Shown here: positions 9,998 to 21,587 of the stretch, in pieces
Position numbering within the stretch: position 1 is the first letter of the stretch
Layout: each line of letters opens with the position of its first letter
NCBI RefSeq assembly: GCF_000517545.1
Contig: NZ_BAIV01000008.1
Span: 1 to 64,000, forward strand
Direction of reading: 5' to 3'
Length of the DNA stretch: 64,000 nt
Source: Bacteroides reticulotermitis JCM 10512
GTDB taxonomy: Bacteria; Bacteroidota; Bacteroidia; Bacteroidales; Bacteroidaceae
Program-made: the position numbers and the translations under genes
The notes under the pieces: model-generated
Database searches by the model: none
Told to the model about the DNA's origin: nothing
What the model saw: the letters and a program-made list of their open reading frames with translations, nothing else

Positions 9998-12900
9998 ATG
10001 AAAAATCGTTTATTTTTGATACTAACATTTTCGTTGATGGCGTTTAGGCTAAGCGCCATCCCGAATATGATAGTGGAACATTATACTACTGAACATGGAC
10101 TACCAAACAATATTGTCAATTGTACCCTAAAGGGCAAAGATGGGTTTATTTGGTTTGGCACCTGGTATGGGTTATGTAGTTTTGACGGTACTAAATTCCG
10201 TTCCTATGACAATCGGGACGGGTTCTATTCGGCTGATATTCCTCCCCGGAAAATTCAGCGAATTGTAGAGGACAAGAATGGTTTCCTCTGGATTAAAACA
10301 ATCGATCGCAAGCTCTATCTGTTTGATAAAAGACATGAGAGCTTCCATGCCGTGTATGACGATGTAAAGGAGTACTCGGAGAATATCCAGATCATTAAAG
10401 TACAAACGACCGACGATGGCGATGTCTTGCTGTTGACCAAAGACAAAAGCTTCTTCGTGCATATACCGATCCGTACGGTAAAATAACGATGGAGCAGTTG
10501 CATGACTCGCGTCCCAACGTCAATGTGTATGATATGCGGCTGAAACATAATGTATTCAGTGAAACGACTGAGTTCATTAACTGGATCGGCATGGATTATA
10601 AGATTCTCTCTTTGCGAAAAGGAGAGGCCTTGAAGAATAAGCCGGCCGATTATATTCATAAAAAGATAGGAGCGGACCCTGCTTCATTCACTTGTGCATC
10701 GTACAACGTGAAGCTTTTGTGGTTGGGCGATCGCGATGGAAGAGTCTATAGCATTGACCCTCAAACAGGCATAGTTAACCGGTATGAAATCCCCGGAATT
10801 ACACATCCGATAACGAATCTGCTGCTAACAGAATCCGGTTCGATGTATATTACCACGGATGAAGGGGCATACGAATACAACATTGGCTATAAGCAATTGC
10901 GTAAGCTTCCTTTTGATATCGTCGGAAATGAAGTAGGTGCGATCTTTAGTGATAAGTACGATAAGATTTGGTTTCAGGAAAACAATCATGCCCTGATCTA
11001 TTATGATCCGCTTAATCAACGCAATCATCGCTTTGACTTTCCCGCTCAGAATTCAATAGGTAACTTTGAAGTACAGGATGCGGGCGAACAAGGTATGTTC
11101 TTTCTGACTCCGGGAGGAGAGATCTTACTCTTCGATCGGGAGAAGATGGGAATGACTCGTTTGAATCAACTGAAGTCCTTTGCCGATGACTTACCTAATC
11201 AACTATTCTTCCACCTATTACTGGATAAAGACGGCATCCTTTGGTTGGCTTCTACAAGCTTTGGAGTCTATAAGGTCAATTTCCCCAAGAAGCAATTCCA
11301 GATGCGGACCGAAGTTGCATCCGGCCCCATAGTAGGCAATCCGAGTTGGAGTCAGGGGATACGTGCGCTCTTTCAAGCCAAGAACGGAGACATCTGGGTA
11401 GGAACACGCTGGCAGGAACTTTATCGACTCGATCGGAATGGAAAGGTTAAGCAGGTCTTCTCGGATAAGAATTATCTGGTGGGGGCTGTATATCACATCA
11501 TGGAGGATAAGGATGGAAATCTGTGGTTCTCTACGAAAGGAAATGGGCTTGTGAAAGCGGAACCGGATATGAACTCACCGCACGGACTGCGTTTTATCCG
11601 CTACAAGAATGATACGAAAAACCAGAACTCGATTAGTAACAATGATGTTTACTTCACCTATCAGGATAGTCAGGGACGTATTTGGGTCGGTTTGCTCGGA
11701 GGGGGCTTAAATCTGATTCGGGAAGAGAACGGGAATACGGTTTTTATACATAAATACAACGGTCTGAAACAATATCCTCCGTACGGCCTTTATATGGAAG
11801 TGCGGACAATGGCGGAAGATAACGAAGGGCGAATCTGGGTAGGTACCATGGATGGACTGATGTCTTTCAATAGTCATTTCACAAGTCCTGAACAGATTCA
11901 GTTTGAGACCTACCGACAGGTAAGCGATCGCTCGAATGTAGCTGATAATGACATCTACGTATTGTACAAGGATAAGGATTCGCAGATATGGATCAGTGTC
12001 TTTGGAGGTGGTTTGAATAGGCTGCTTCGGTATGATAAAGATAAACACGAACCGATCTTTAAGTCATATGGCCTACGCGAAGGGATGAACAACGATGTGG
12101 TTAAGTCGATCGTTGAGGATAAGGAAGGCAATCTTTGGTTTACTACGGAAATTGGCTTGTCTCGTTTTAATAAAGCAACCGAGCAATTCCGTAACTACGA
12201 TAAATACGATGGCTTCCTGAATGTGGAGTTGGAAGAGGGTAGTGCGCTTCGTACGCTAAACGGTGATTTGTGGATTGGTACCAAGCAGGGCATTCTGACT
12301 TTCTCCCCCGACAAACTGGAAACCCAACATACAAACTATGATACGCGGATCGTTGACTTCAAAGTATCGAACCGGGAGTTGCGTACATTCCGCGATAATC
12401 CGATTCTGAAGGAGTCTATTCTATATGCCGAAAGTATTGAACTCAAGCATAACCAGTCGATGTTTACCATCGAGTTTGCCGCTCTGAACTTCTATAATCA
12501 GAATCGGGTTTCCTATCGCTACATCCTTGAGGGATATGAGAAGGAGTGGCACTACAATGGTAAGAACCGCATCGCGTCGTATACCAATGTGCCTCCCGGC
12601 GACTACCTGTTCCGTGTAGATACTATTGATGAATCGAATCCGGAACTTGTTTCTTCACGGACATTGGCGATAACAATTCTTCCGCCTTGGTGGTTGAGCT
12701 GGTGGGCTTATGTGATCTATACAGTCCTCGGACTTGTGATTCTATACTTTGCTTTGCGCTTGGCTCTGTTTATGATTAAAATGAAGAATGATGTTTATAT
12801 CGAGCAGCGTGTGTCTGAGATGAAAATCAAATTCTTCACCAATATATCTCACGAACTTCGTACGCCGTTGACGTTGATCAAAGGACCGATACAGGAGTTG

Positions 12901-14413
12901 AAGGAGGGGAAGATCTGTCTCCCAAGGGGCTTCAATACGTGGAGCTGATGGAGAAGAATACGAACCAAATGTTGCAACTGGTCAACCAGATTCTTGATTT
13001 CCGTAAAATACAGAACGGGAAGATGCGTCTGCATGTATCTTCGTTCGATTTGAATGAAATGGTGCACTCTTTCCAGAAAGAGTTCCGGGTTTTGTCTGAA
13101 GAGAATGAAGTAAGCTTCTCTTTCCAGCTGCAAGATGAACCTATTATGATATGGGCTGATAAGGAAAAGCTAAGCATCGTTGTCAGAAATATAATATCGA
13201 ATGCTTTCAAGTTTACGCCTTCGGGTGGTAGCATTTTCGTAACTACCGGTTTGACGGAAGATGAAAAGAAGTGCTATGTGCGGGTAGAGGATAATGGAGT
13301 CGGTATTCCCCAAAACAAACTGACTGAGATATTCGAGCGTTTCTCACAGGGTGAAAATGCGAAGAATCCGTATTATCAGGGAACAGGTATCGGTTTGGCT
13401 CTTTCGAAGGAGATAGTCAACCTGCATCACGGCTTTATCCAGGCGGAGAGTTCAGCGGGGCAAGGATCTGTTTTCACGGTTGAGTTCTTGTTGGATAAAG
13501 ACCATTATAAACCTTCGGAAGTCGACTTCTACATGAGCGATGGACAAGCTCCTGAGGATATGGAAGGAACAGGCTTGTCATTAGACAATCAGGAGGATAG
13601 TCTCGCTAGAGATGTTGAGTTCGATACATCCTTGCCTAGTTTGTTGCTAGTTGAAGACAACAAGGACTTATGCAACATGATCAAGCTTCAGTTGGAAGAT
13701 AAATTCAATATTCAGATTGCGAATAATGGTATAGAAGGCTTGAAGAAGGTTCATCTTTATCATCCCGATATTGTGGTAACGGATCAAATGATGCCTGAGA
13801 TGGATGGATTGGAGATGCTGCAAGCTATGCGGAAAGACTTCCAGATAAGTCACATCCCGGTCATTATCCTGACAGCGAAGAATGATGATGGAGCTAAGAC
13901 GAGAGCAATTACTTTAGGGCTAATGCCTATATCACGAAACCATTTGGTAAGGAATACCTCTTGGCCCGAATCGAACAATTACTTTCGGAACGTAAGCTGT
14001 TCCGCGATCGCATTCGCCAACAAATGGAAAACCAGCACACGGAGATTGATAGCTATGAACAATTCCTGGTAAAGAAGGATGTGCAGCTGCTTGAGAAGAT
14101 CCATCAGGTGATTGAAGAGAACATAGACAACAGTGACTTTAATATTGACACCATATCTTCCAGCATCGGATTGAGCCGTTCGGCTTTCTTCAAGAAGCTG
14201 AAGAGTTTGACGGGCTTAGCTCCTGTAGATCTGGTCAAAGAGATTCGGTTGAGTAAATCGGTCGAACTGATCAAGAATACCGACTTGAGCATTTCGGAGA
14301 TTGCTTTCGCCGTCGGATTTAAGGATTCCGGCTATTACAGCAAGTGTTTCCGGAAGAAATATAACCAGACTCCACGCGATTATATGAATGAATGGAGAAA
14401 AGTCCGGGAATGA
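9998..14413 (+). CDS. Hybrid two-component system (HTCS) sensor/regulator, three frameshifts in this sequence
   Basis: The composite product is about 1472 residues with a signal peptide, repeated two-bladed propeller (Reg_prop) units, a Y_Y_Y domain and one membrane segment (WWAYVIYTVLGLVILYFAL). A histidine kinase (phospho-acceptor in ISHELRTPL), an ATPase domain, a receiver (Asp in VVTDQMMPEM) and an AraC-type DNA-binding domain ending TPRDYMNEWRK follow. HTCS proteins sense a glycan fragment in the periplasm and switch on the neighbouring polysaccharide genes. The frame breaks at about 10463, at 12906-12909 (GGGG needs one more G, giving KEGEDLSPKG) and at 13917-13919 (GGG needs one more G, giving TLGANAYITKPFGKEY). 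Each single-base repair restores conserved sequence, so the gene is probably intact. It lies between two blocks of pectin enzymes. Confidence 0.88.
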
Positions 14414-14469
14414 ACGATTACAAAACACTTTCTGGATCGTCCTATTTAAAACATAAACGATTTGAAACA

Positions 14470-16152
14470 ATGAAGAACATTCAGAAAGCATTATCAGTAT
14501 GGATACTGACAGCCTGCACACTGCCGTTAGCTGCCCAATATCCAGTTATTCCGGATTCGGTAAAAGCCCGGGCAGCCCGACAGGAAGCTGAGATTGATCG
14601 GCGGTCGAACGAAGCATGGGAGAAAGCATTACCTATCGTATTGCAGGAAGCTCAACAAGGACGTCCCTACAAGCCTTGGGCTTCGAAGCCGGAGGATTTA
14701 GTTAAGAGTAACATTCCGGCATTTCCGGGTGCTGAGGGTGGAGGTGCTTACACACCGGGAGGCCGTGGCGGCAAAGTGATTGTTGTTACCTCTTTGGCCG
14801 ATTCCGGTCCGGGATCATTCCGTGAAGCTTGTGAAACAGGTGGAGCGCGAGTTATTGTATTCAACGTATCCGGAGTTATTCATTTGAAAAGCCAGATCAA
14901 CCTGCGTGCTCCTTACGTCACAATTGCCGGTCAAACAGCACCGGGCGATGGCGTCTGTGTGAGTGGGTCCTCTTTCTTGATTGATACCCACGATGTTGTT
15001 ATCCGTCACATGCGTTTCCGTCGTGGAGCACAAGATGTTGCTTTCAGAGATGACGCTGTAGGAGGTAATGCGGTTGGTAATATCATTGTTGACCATTGTT
15101 CGGCAAGTTGGGGATTGGACGAGAATATGTCTATCTACCGTCACGTATACAATCGGGACGAAAGTGGTTATGGACTGAAACTGCCAACGGTTAACATTAC
15201 GATCCAGAACTCGATCTTCTCCGAAGCCTTGGATACGTATAATCACTCTTTCGGAGCTACTATCGGCGGTCACAACAGTTCATTCTGTCGCAATCTGTTT
15301 GCGTCTAACATTAGCCGTAACTGTTCGGTAGGTATGAATGGCGGATTTAACTTTGTCAACAACGTAGTCTTTAACTGGTGGAACCGTTCGGTAGACGGAG
15401 GGGATAACACGAGCTTCTATAATATTATTAATAATTATTTTAAACCGGGACCTATTACTCCGGTAGGCAAACCGATTTCTTATCGTCTCCTTAAACCGGA
15501 AGCCGGTAGGGATCAGAGCAAGCCGATCTCTTTTGGAAAAGCTTTTGTTAAAGGTAACGTTGTGGATGGCAATGCTAAAGTAACCCGTGACAACTGGGAC
15601 GGTGGTGTTCAATTGGCCGACAACGTAGATGCTAACAAATTCTTACCTCAGATCAAATCGGAACAACCTTTCGATATGGCTCCCGTAACAATCATGGATG
15701 CTAAATCTGCCTATACTTTCGTTTTAAATAATGTAGGAGCTACGTTACCCAGACGGGACGCTGTAGATACCCGTGTGGTTAAAACGGTAAAGACAGGTAA
15801 AGTCACTTATGTAGAGAATGCACCCGAATTTGTTTCTCCGTATGTAAAAAGACGCTTACCGGTCGATTCGTATAAACAAGGAATCATCACAGATATTCGT
15901 CAGGTAGGCGGACTTCCCGAATACAAGGGAGAATCGTATGTGGACTCGGACGGAGATGGCATGCCTGATAAATGGGAAATAGCCAACGGATTGAATCCGA
16001 ATGATCCTTCCGACGCAGTGAAAGATTGTAATGGAGATGGATATACCAATATTGAGAAGTACATCAATGGTATGGACACCAAGAAGAAGATTGATTGGAC
16101 TAACCCGAAGAATAATGGTGATACATTAGCCAAACGGACAAGTCTGATGTAA
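14470..16152 (+). CDS. PL1-type pectate lyase with a C-terminal calcium-binding repeat region
   Basis: The 560-residue secreted lyase has a signal peptide ending PLAAQ. The motif AFPGAEGGGAYTPGGRGG opens a parallel beta-helix domain, followed by YVTIAGQTAPGDGVC, VVIRHMRFRRG and IIVDHCSASWGLDE, which are hallmarks of polysaccharide lyase family 1. These enzymes cut homogalacturonan by beta-elimination and need calcium. The C-terminus carries SDGDGMPDKWE and DCNGDGYTNIE, thrombospondin type 3 or dockerin-like calcium loops often found at the end of Bacteroidetes lyases. The ATG at 14470 puts the signal peptide first; it is 56 bp after the HTCS stop. This lyase gives the strongest evidence that the locus targets pectin. 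Confidence 0.9.
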   Translation: MKNIQKALSVWILTACTLPLAAQYPVIPDSVKARAARQEAEIDRRSNEAWEKALPIVLQEAQQGRPYKPWASKPEDLVKSNIPAFPGAEGGGAYTPGGRGGKVIVVTSLADSGPGSFREACETGGARVIVFNVSGVIHLKSQINLRAPYVTIAGQTAPGDGVCVSGSSFLIDTHDVVIRHMRFRRGAQDVAFRDDAVGGNAVGNIIVDHCSASWGLDENMSIYRHVYNRDESGYGLKLPTVNITIQNSIFSEALDTYNHSFGATIGGHNSSFCRNLFASNISRNCSVGMNGGFNFVNNVVFNWWNRSVDGGDNTSFYNIINNYFKPGPITPVGKPISYRLLKPEAGRDQSKPISFGKAFVKGNVVDGNAKVTRDNWDGGVQLADNVDANKFLPQIKSEQPFDMAPVTIMDAKSAYTFVLNNVGATLPRRDAVDTRVVKTVKTGKVTYVENAPEFVSPYVKRRLPVDSYKQGIITDIRQVGGLPEYKGESYVDSDGDGMPDKWEIANGLNPNDPSDAVKDCNGDGYTNIEKYINGMDTKKKIDWTNPKNNGDTLAKRTSLM

Positions 16153-16216
16153 GCAGTATTCTTCAACTCGAAGAGTACTTCCGAACACTATATTGATACT
16201 TATAAAGTTTATTGTG

Positions 16217-19200
16217 ATGAATATAAAGTTTAAAACACTCCTTCTGGGAATCTTGAGTACAGGGTTTGCGCATACTTATGCGCAAACCTTTGCTTTACAG
16301 GTCAAGAACGACCGGATTACGTATGTGAATGATTCCCGGGGAAACCGAATTCTTGATTTCTCTTATTGTGGTTATCAAAATTCAACTCAGGACATTCCTG
16401 CAGTCCGCACGGCTGTTTTTGTCCCTTACCAAACAGGAGATAACACGGCGCGTATCCAACGTGCCATCGATTATGTATCTTCGTTGAAGCCCGATGCTTC
16501 CGGTTTTCGTGGTGCGGTACTATTGGATAAAGGCGAGTTTCAGTTATCCGGTAGTTTGCGTATCGCCACATCCGGTGTTGTTTTACGGGGTGCGGATAAG
16601 AAACAGACCGTCTTGCTAAAGAAAGGAGTGGATAGAGGTTCACTCATTTATGTAGAAGGACTCGATGATGTTACCACTAAAGACTCCCTAGCTGTGCTAT
16701 CGTCTTATGTACCGGTCAACTCGCTTACACTGGAAGTCGCTTCGGGAACATCATTACGCAAAGGTGACCGGGTTATGATTACGCGTCCTTCGAGCAAAGA
16801 TTGGATCGCATCTATCGGATGTGATATCTATGGAGGAGGAATCAGTGCACTGGGTTGGAAAGAGGGAGATACCGATCTCACGTGGGACCGTACCGTGACA
16901 GCAGTCAATGGCAATCAGGTCACGGTGGATGCTCCGCTAACAGTAGCCTTGGATAGCAAGTTTAGTGCTTCTTTCGTTACCCCTTACCAATGGAACGGAC
17001 GTATTCAGAATTCCGGTGTTGAGAACCTAACACTCGCATCCGACTACAACAAGCAATATCCGAAGGATGAAGATCACTGCTGGACAGGTGTTTCGGTTGA
17101 GAATGCGAGAACTGTTGGGTACGACGTGTTGACTTCCGTCATTTTGCCGGAAGCGCTGTTATTGTACAACGGACAGGAGCCCGCATCACTGTAGAAGACT
17201 GTATCTCCACCGAACCGGTATCCGAAATAGGAGGGATGCGTCGATGCACCTTCCATACACAAGGACAGTTGACTTTGTTCCAACGTTGTTACTCCGAACA
17301 AGGTATTCACGACTTCGCAGCAGGTTATTGTGCTCCGGGACCGAATGCTTTTGTACAATGTGATTCATACGAATCGTTGGGCTTTAGCGGTTCAATCGAT
17401 TCATGGGCTTGCGGTTTGCTGTTTGATGTAGTGAACATCGACGGTCATAACTTGTCTTTCATGAATCTAGGCCAGGATAAAAACGGTGCTGGTTGGAATA
17501 CGGCTAATAGTCTTTTCTGGCAATGTACAGCTGCTGAAATCGATTGTTATACACCGCAGCCGATGCACCCAACCGTGCCTACGGATGCTGGGCACAGTTC
17601 TCCGGTGATGGAGAATGGGACGAATCGAATAACCATGTGCAGCCTCGCAGTCTTTTCTATGCTCAGCTAGCCGAACGTTTGCAAAAGGGAGTAGACGAAA
17701 GAGCTCGTATATTACCTCGGAATACGAATGCAAGCAGTAGCCCGAAAGTAGAAGTTGCCATGGAGTTGGCCAAAGAAGCCTATACTCCGCGACTTACCCT
17801 GCAACATTGGATTGAAGAAGGACAATTTGCTCCATCCACGGCATCTACCGGATTAAAGGTGATTGATACGATTAAGGAGAAGATAATCAAAACTCCTGTT
17901 AAGCATACGGATATTTCCATTACGAACGGACGCATTCAGATGGATGGCGCCTTGTTAGTTGGCGGTAGTCATTCTACTCCTTGGTGGAATGGCAAGTTAC
18001 GTACGAACTATTTAGAGAAAGCAAGTCCTGCTATTACCCGTTTTGTTCCGGGACGTGAGGGACTGGGACTGACCGATCGCATTGATTCAGTAGTGAACTT
18101 CATGAAGCAAAAGGATTTATTGGTATTCGACCAGAACTACGGACTCTGGTATGATCGTCGTCGGGATGATCACGAAAGAGTACGCCGTCGCGATGGAGAT
18201 GTATGGGGACCATTCTATGAACAACCCTTTGGACGTAGCGGACAAGGTACTGCTTGGGAAGGATTGAGTAAATATGACCTCAAGCGTCCGAATGCATGGT
18301 ACTGGGCTCGTTTGAAAGAGTTTGCCGAGAAAGGAGCTGATGAAGGTCTGCTTCTGTTCCATGAAAACTACTTCCAACACAATATTCTGGAAGCCGGTGC
18401 TCACTGGTAGACTGTCCATGGCGCACTGCGAACAACATTAATCAGACCGGATTCCCCGAACCTGTTCCGTTTGCCGGAGATAAACGAATCTTCATGGCCG
18501 ATATGTTCTATGACATTGAGCATCCGGTACGCCGTGAACTTCATCGGCAATACATACGTCAATGCTTGAACAACTTTGCCGATGACGCGAATGTGATTCA
18601 GTTGACCAGTGCCGAGTTTAGCGGGCCGTTACATTTCGTACAGTTCTGGCTGGATGTAATAGCAGAATGGGAAGCCGAGACCGGTAAGAAAGCAAAGGTT
18701 GCCTTGAGTACAACTAAAGATGTGCAAGATGCGATTCTGGCTGATTCCAAACGTGCGGCCGTAGTGGATATTATTGATATTCGGTATTGGCATTATAAAG
18801 ACGACGGAACCGTATGGGCTCCTGAAGGTGGTAAGAATATGGCTCCCCGTCAACATATGCGCCAAATGAAAGTAGGTAAGATTTCATTTGATGACGCATA
18901 CCGGGCGGTTATCGAGTACCGTCAGAAGTTCCCTCAAAAAGCGGTTACGTTCTATTCGCAGAATTATCCGTCATTCGGATGGGCCGTATTTATGGCCGGA
19001 GGGTCTTGTCCCGTCATCCCTGTCAAGGACCAAGCGTTCCTGACGGATGCAGCTGCCATGGAGGTCGAAGAAACTGGTACGAAGGATTACCTCAAATTGG
19101 GAAAAATTGGTATTGGTGCGATCATTTATTCCAAGTCGGACGTAAACATCCCGCTTCAATTGGGCAGTGGAACCTATGCTTTAAAGTACATTAATCCATC

Positions 19201-19306
19201 CTCCGGGAAGATCGAAACGATCAATCTGAAGCTGAAGGTCAATGCTTTATACAACTTCACGCCTCCCAAGGGGAAGAGCGGTATTTATTGGTTTCATAAG
19301 AGTTAA
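16217..19306 (+). CDS. DUF6298/DUF4955 parallel beta-helix protein, three frameshifts in this sequence
   Basis: The composite product is about 1030 residues. A signal peptide ends HTYAQ. Residues about 25-500 form a pectate-lyase-like beta-helix (AVLLDKGEFQLSG, GVVLRGADKKQTVL), matching DUF6298. The C-terminal half (GLWYDRRRDDHERVRRRDG, LLFHENYFQHNILEAGAHW) matches DUF4955. The role is unknown; the fold and the neighbouring PL1 gene suggest activity on pectin. Breaks occur at 17136-17137 (CC needs C), 17554-17555 (CC needs C) and 18406-18407 (GG needs G, giving AHWVDCPWRT). Repair restores uninterrupted sequence, so the gene is probably whole. A strong terminator follows the stop by a few bases, making this the last gene of the locus. 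Confidence 0.82.
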
Positions 19307-19311
19307 ACCGG

Positions 19312-19348
19312 AGCCCCTGCTAAGAGTCACTTAGCAGGGGCTTTTCTT
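19312..19348 (+). terminator. Rho-independent terminator ending the pectin locus
   Basis: A perfect 13-bp stem (AGCCCCTGCTAAG at 19312-19324 with its complement at 19330-19342) closes a 5-nt loop and is followed by TTTTCTTT. It lies just after the DUF6298 stop. Confidence 0.92.
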
Positions 19349-19446
19349 TAGATAAGGTAATAACAGACAAAATATGTTATATAACATGATACTTAATATT
19401 TCATTCCACAAACCAATTATTACCTAATATTGCGCCGATTCCTCCT

Positions 19447-19454
19447 TAGTTTTG
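19447..19454 (+). promoter_or_regulatory. -7 promoter box (TAGTTTTG) of the ECF sigma gene
   Basis: TAGTTTTG fits TAnnTTTG and lies 31 bp before the ATG at 19486. No clear -33 element is seen at the right spacing. Confidence 0.45.
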
Positions 19455-19485
19455 CATCATCAAATTTAGTCTAACAACTGCTGTG

Positions 19486-20034
19486 ATGGAACAAACTAAT
19501 AACAATGCCAACAATTTGCTCACTGCTTTTCAGGCAGGGGACCTAACTGCTTTTACTCAGTTATATAATTCGCATATAAACATTCTGCTTAATTATGGAT
19601 CGAAGTTGACTTTTGATAAAGAACTACTCAAAGATTGTATCCATGATATATTCGTGAAGTTGTATGTGAAGAAGGATGAATTAGGCCGCATAGAGAATGT
19701 GAAATCTTATTTGTTTATATCATTAAAGAATAAGCTATGCGATGAGATACGCAAGAAAATGTATGTCTCCGATACAGCTGTAGAAGATACCAACGTTGCG
19801 TCACCCATTGACGTGGAAGATCTCTATATGGAGAAAGAAAGGCATAGAAATGAATTCTTTTTGGTACGGCGCTTGTTAGATCAGTTATCACCACGGCAAC
19901 GTGAAGCTCTTACACTCTATTATATAGAGGAGAAGAAATACGAAGATATTTGCGAGATAATGAATATGAATTACCAGTCGATACGCAACCTGATGCATAG
20001 GGGATTGACCAAGTTGCGTACTTTGGCTAGTTAA
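19486..20034 (+). CDS. ECF-type RNA polymerase sigma factor
   Basis: The product of about 182 residues has sigma region 2 (LLKDCIHDIFVKLYVKKDEL, VKSYLFISLKNKLCDEIRKK) and region 4 (LSPRQREALTLYYIEEKKYEDI, then NYQSIRNLMHRGLTKLR). Such sigma factors are released by a FecR anti-sigma and usually drive a nearby SusC/D or TonB-receptor operon. Here only a short FecR-like fragment follows and no receptor is present. The ATG at 19486 is preferred over the overlapping GTG at 19483. Confidence 0.9.
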   Translation: MEQTNNNANNLLTAFQAGDLTAFTQLYNSHINILLNYGSKLTFDKELLKDCIHDIFVKLYVKKDELGRIENVKSYLFISLKNKLCDEIRKKMYVSDTAVEDTNVASPIDVEDLYMEKERHRNEFFLVRRLLDQLSPRQREALTLYYIEEKKYEDICEIMNMNYQSIRNLMHRGLTKLRTLAS

Positions 20035-20103
20035 TAGGAAAATAAAGATGTTAGTGTGAGTACATTATAATTATTGCTGCGTCCTATATTTGAAAAGCTT
20101 AAA

Positions 20104-20367
20104 ATGGATGCAAGTATGTGCTCTAAGGTAAAAGATTTTTTGACGGATGATAGTTTCATCAATTATGTGTTTGAGGTGTCTCAGGATGCGGTCTCTTGTT
20201 GGGAGACTTATCTGAAAGAGCATCCGGAACAAATAACAGATGTAGAAGAGGCCAAACAGATATTGTTGGCACCCGCAGATATAGCCTGTGATTTTACAAC
20301 AGGTGAGTGCAAGGAATTAGAAAATAGGATAATTAGTAGTGTAGAAAGTTTTTCAGGAAAACTGTAA
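20104..20367 (+). CDS. Free-standing FecR-type anti-sigma N-terminal domain
   Basis: The 87-residue product resembles the cytoplasmic N-terminus of FecR anti-sigma factors (DDSFINYVFEVSQD, CWETYLKEHP, VEEAKQILLAP). It stops before any membrane helix or periplasmic FecR domain. No rescue by frameshift is visible downstream, since a strong terminator follows within 25 bp. It may be a soluble anti-sigma factor for the sigma factor 70 bp upstream, or the remnant of a full FecR gene. The ATG at 20104 is chosen; an in-frame TTG at 20074 would add ten residues. Confidence 0.65.
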   Translation: MDASMCSKVKDFLTDDSFINYVFEVSQDAVSCWETYLKEHPEQITDVEEAKQILLAPADIACDFTTGECKELENRIISSVESFSGKL

Positions 20368-20387
20368 TTAGGTTAGTTAAAACTAGA

Positions 20388-20464
20388 AGACTGTAATTTA
20401 AATAGTGGGGTAAAGGACTATGTGAACTTTACATCCCCCTATTTGAATTGCAGTCTTTCTTTTT
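20388..20464 (+). terminator. Rho-independent terminator after the anti-sigma gene
   Basis: A long hairpin pairs AGACTGTAATT (20388-20398) with AATTGCAGTCT (20446-20456), with an inner GGGG/CCCC stem, followed by TTCTTTTT. Confidence 0.85.
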
Positions 20465-20820
20465 AGGCCCTTTTTAGTGGGCAGGCAAGGGATGCTTGAA
20501 CCCTCTTCAGGCAAGAGATAACTGGTAGGGGCCGGTACGCGTCGGTCTTTGTACGCAACTAAGTCAGTATAGGCAAGATTTGGCTCCTTCTCTTTTGTAA
20601 GCCGGTGAAAAACAGATTAATGAAATCGAATCAACTTTATATAGCTTGATAATGTTATAGGAATAGCTGAAGATGGTTTCGTCGGCAGAGGTTTCTACCC
20701 GATTCCTTGCTTGCATACAGACAGAAGACAATTGCATTCTTTTTCCAAAAATATGCAGGCTTTATCCGCTCCGAGCCATCTTTTTTTGTAATTTTGCACC
20801 CGATTTCAAAATATTACTGC
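20465..20820. other. Intergenic region with one promoter box
   Basis: No convincing gene is seen between the terminator and the exporter. A -7 box TAATTTTG lies at 20789-20796, 24 bp before the ATG at 20821, and probably drives the exporter operon. Confidence 0.5.
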
Positions 20821-21587
20821 ATGAAGACAAGCGAATCTTTATTATCAATAAGTAAATTTATTGCTGAATATTCAGCCCATCTGATGGGAGCCGGTGTTCA
20901 TACATCAAGGGTGGTGCGTAACTCGAAACGTATCGGTGACGCTTTTGGCGTTGATGTCAAACTAAGTGTGTTCCATAAGAACATCATACTGACGATTATC
21001 GATCCGGAGATAAATGAAGCATGCAATGAGGTAGTCGACATCCCGTCACACCCCATAAGCTTCGAGCACAATTCTGAGTTGAGCACATTGAGTTGGGAAG
21101 CCCTCGACAATAAAATGTCGCTGGAAGAGCTGACAGCTAAGTTTTATACGATTATCAATGCTCCCAAGATACATCCGTTGTTCGTATTGATATTGGTAGG
21201 ATTCGCCAATGCTTCTTTCTGTAAACTCTTTGGTGGAGATTTATGCTCTATGGGCATTGTGTTCTCGGCAACCATTACCGGCTTTTTCCTGAAGCAGCAG
21301 ATGCAGAAGAAAAAGATCAACCATTACGTTACTTTCATCGTTTCGGCATTTGTGGCTTCGCTCTGTGCTTCGACTGCTTGATCTTTGATACAACCTCGGA
21401 AATCGCTATGGCAACCAGTGTGCTGTATCTCGTACCGGGTGTACCTTTGATTAATGGCGTGATTGATGTTGTGGAAGGTTATGTCCTCACCGGATTTGCC
21501 CGACTGACAGAAGCCTCTTTGTTGATTGTTAGCATAGCAATCGGCCTTTCGTTCACTTTATTAATGGTAAAAAACAGCTTGATATGA
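20821..21587 (+). CDS. Threonine/serine exporter, ThrE_1 (DUF1212) subunit, frameshifted in this sequence
   Basis: The composite product is about 255 residues. A soluble N-terminal domain (SAHLMGAGVHTSRVVRN) is followed by membrane helices, which is the DUF1212 half of the ThrE amino-acid exporter family. The frame breaks at 21378-21379: one more T gives CASTALIFDTTSEIAMATS and joins the halves. The conserved LYLVPGVPLINGVIDVVEG loop is present after the break. The stop overlaps the start of the next gene (ATGA), which encodes the second half of the transporter. Bacteroidetes usually split ThrE into two polypeptides in this way. Confidence 0.85.
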
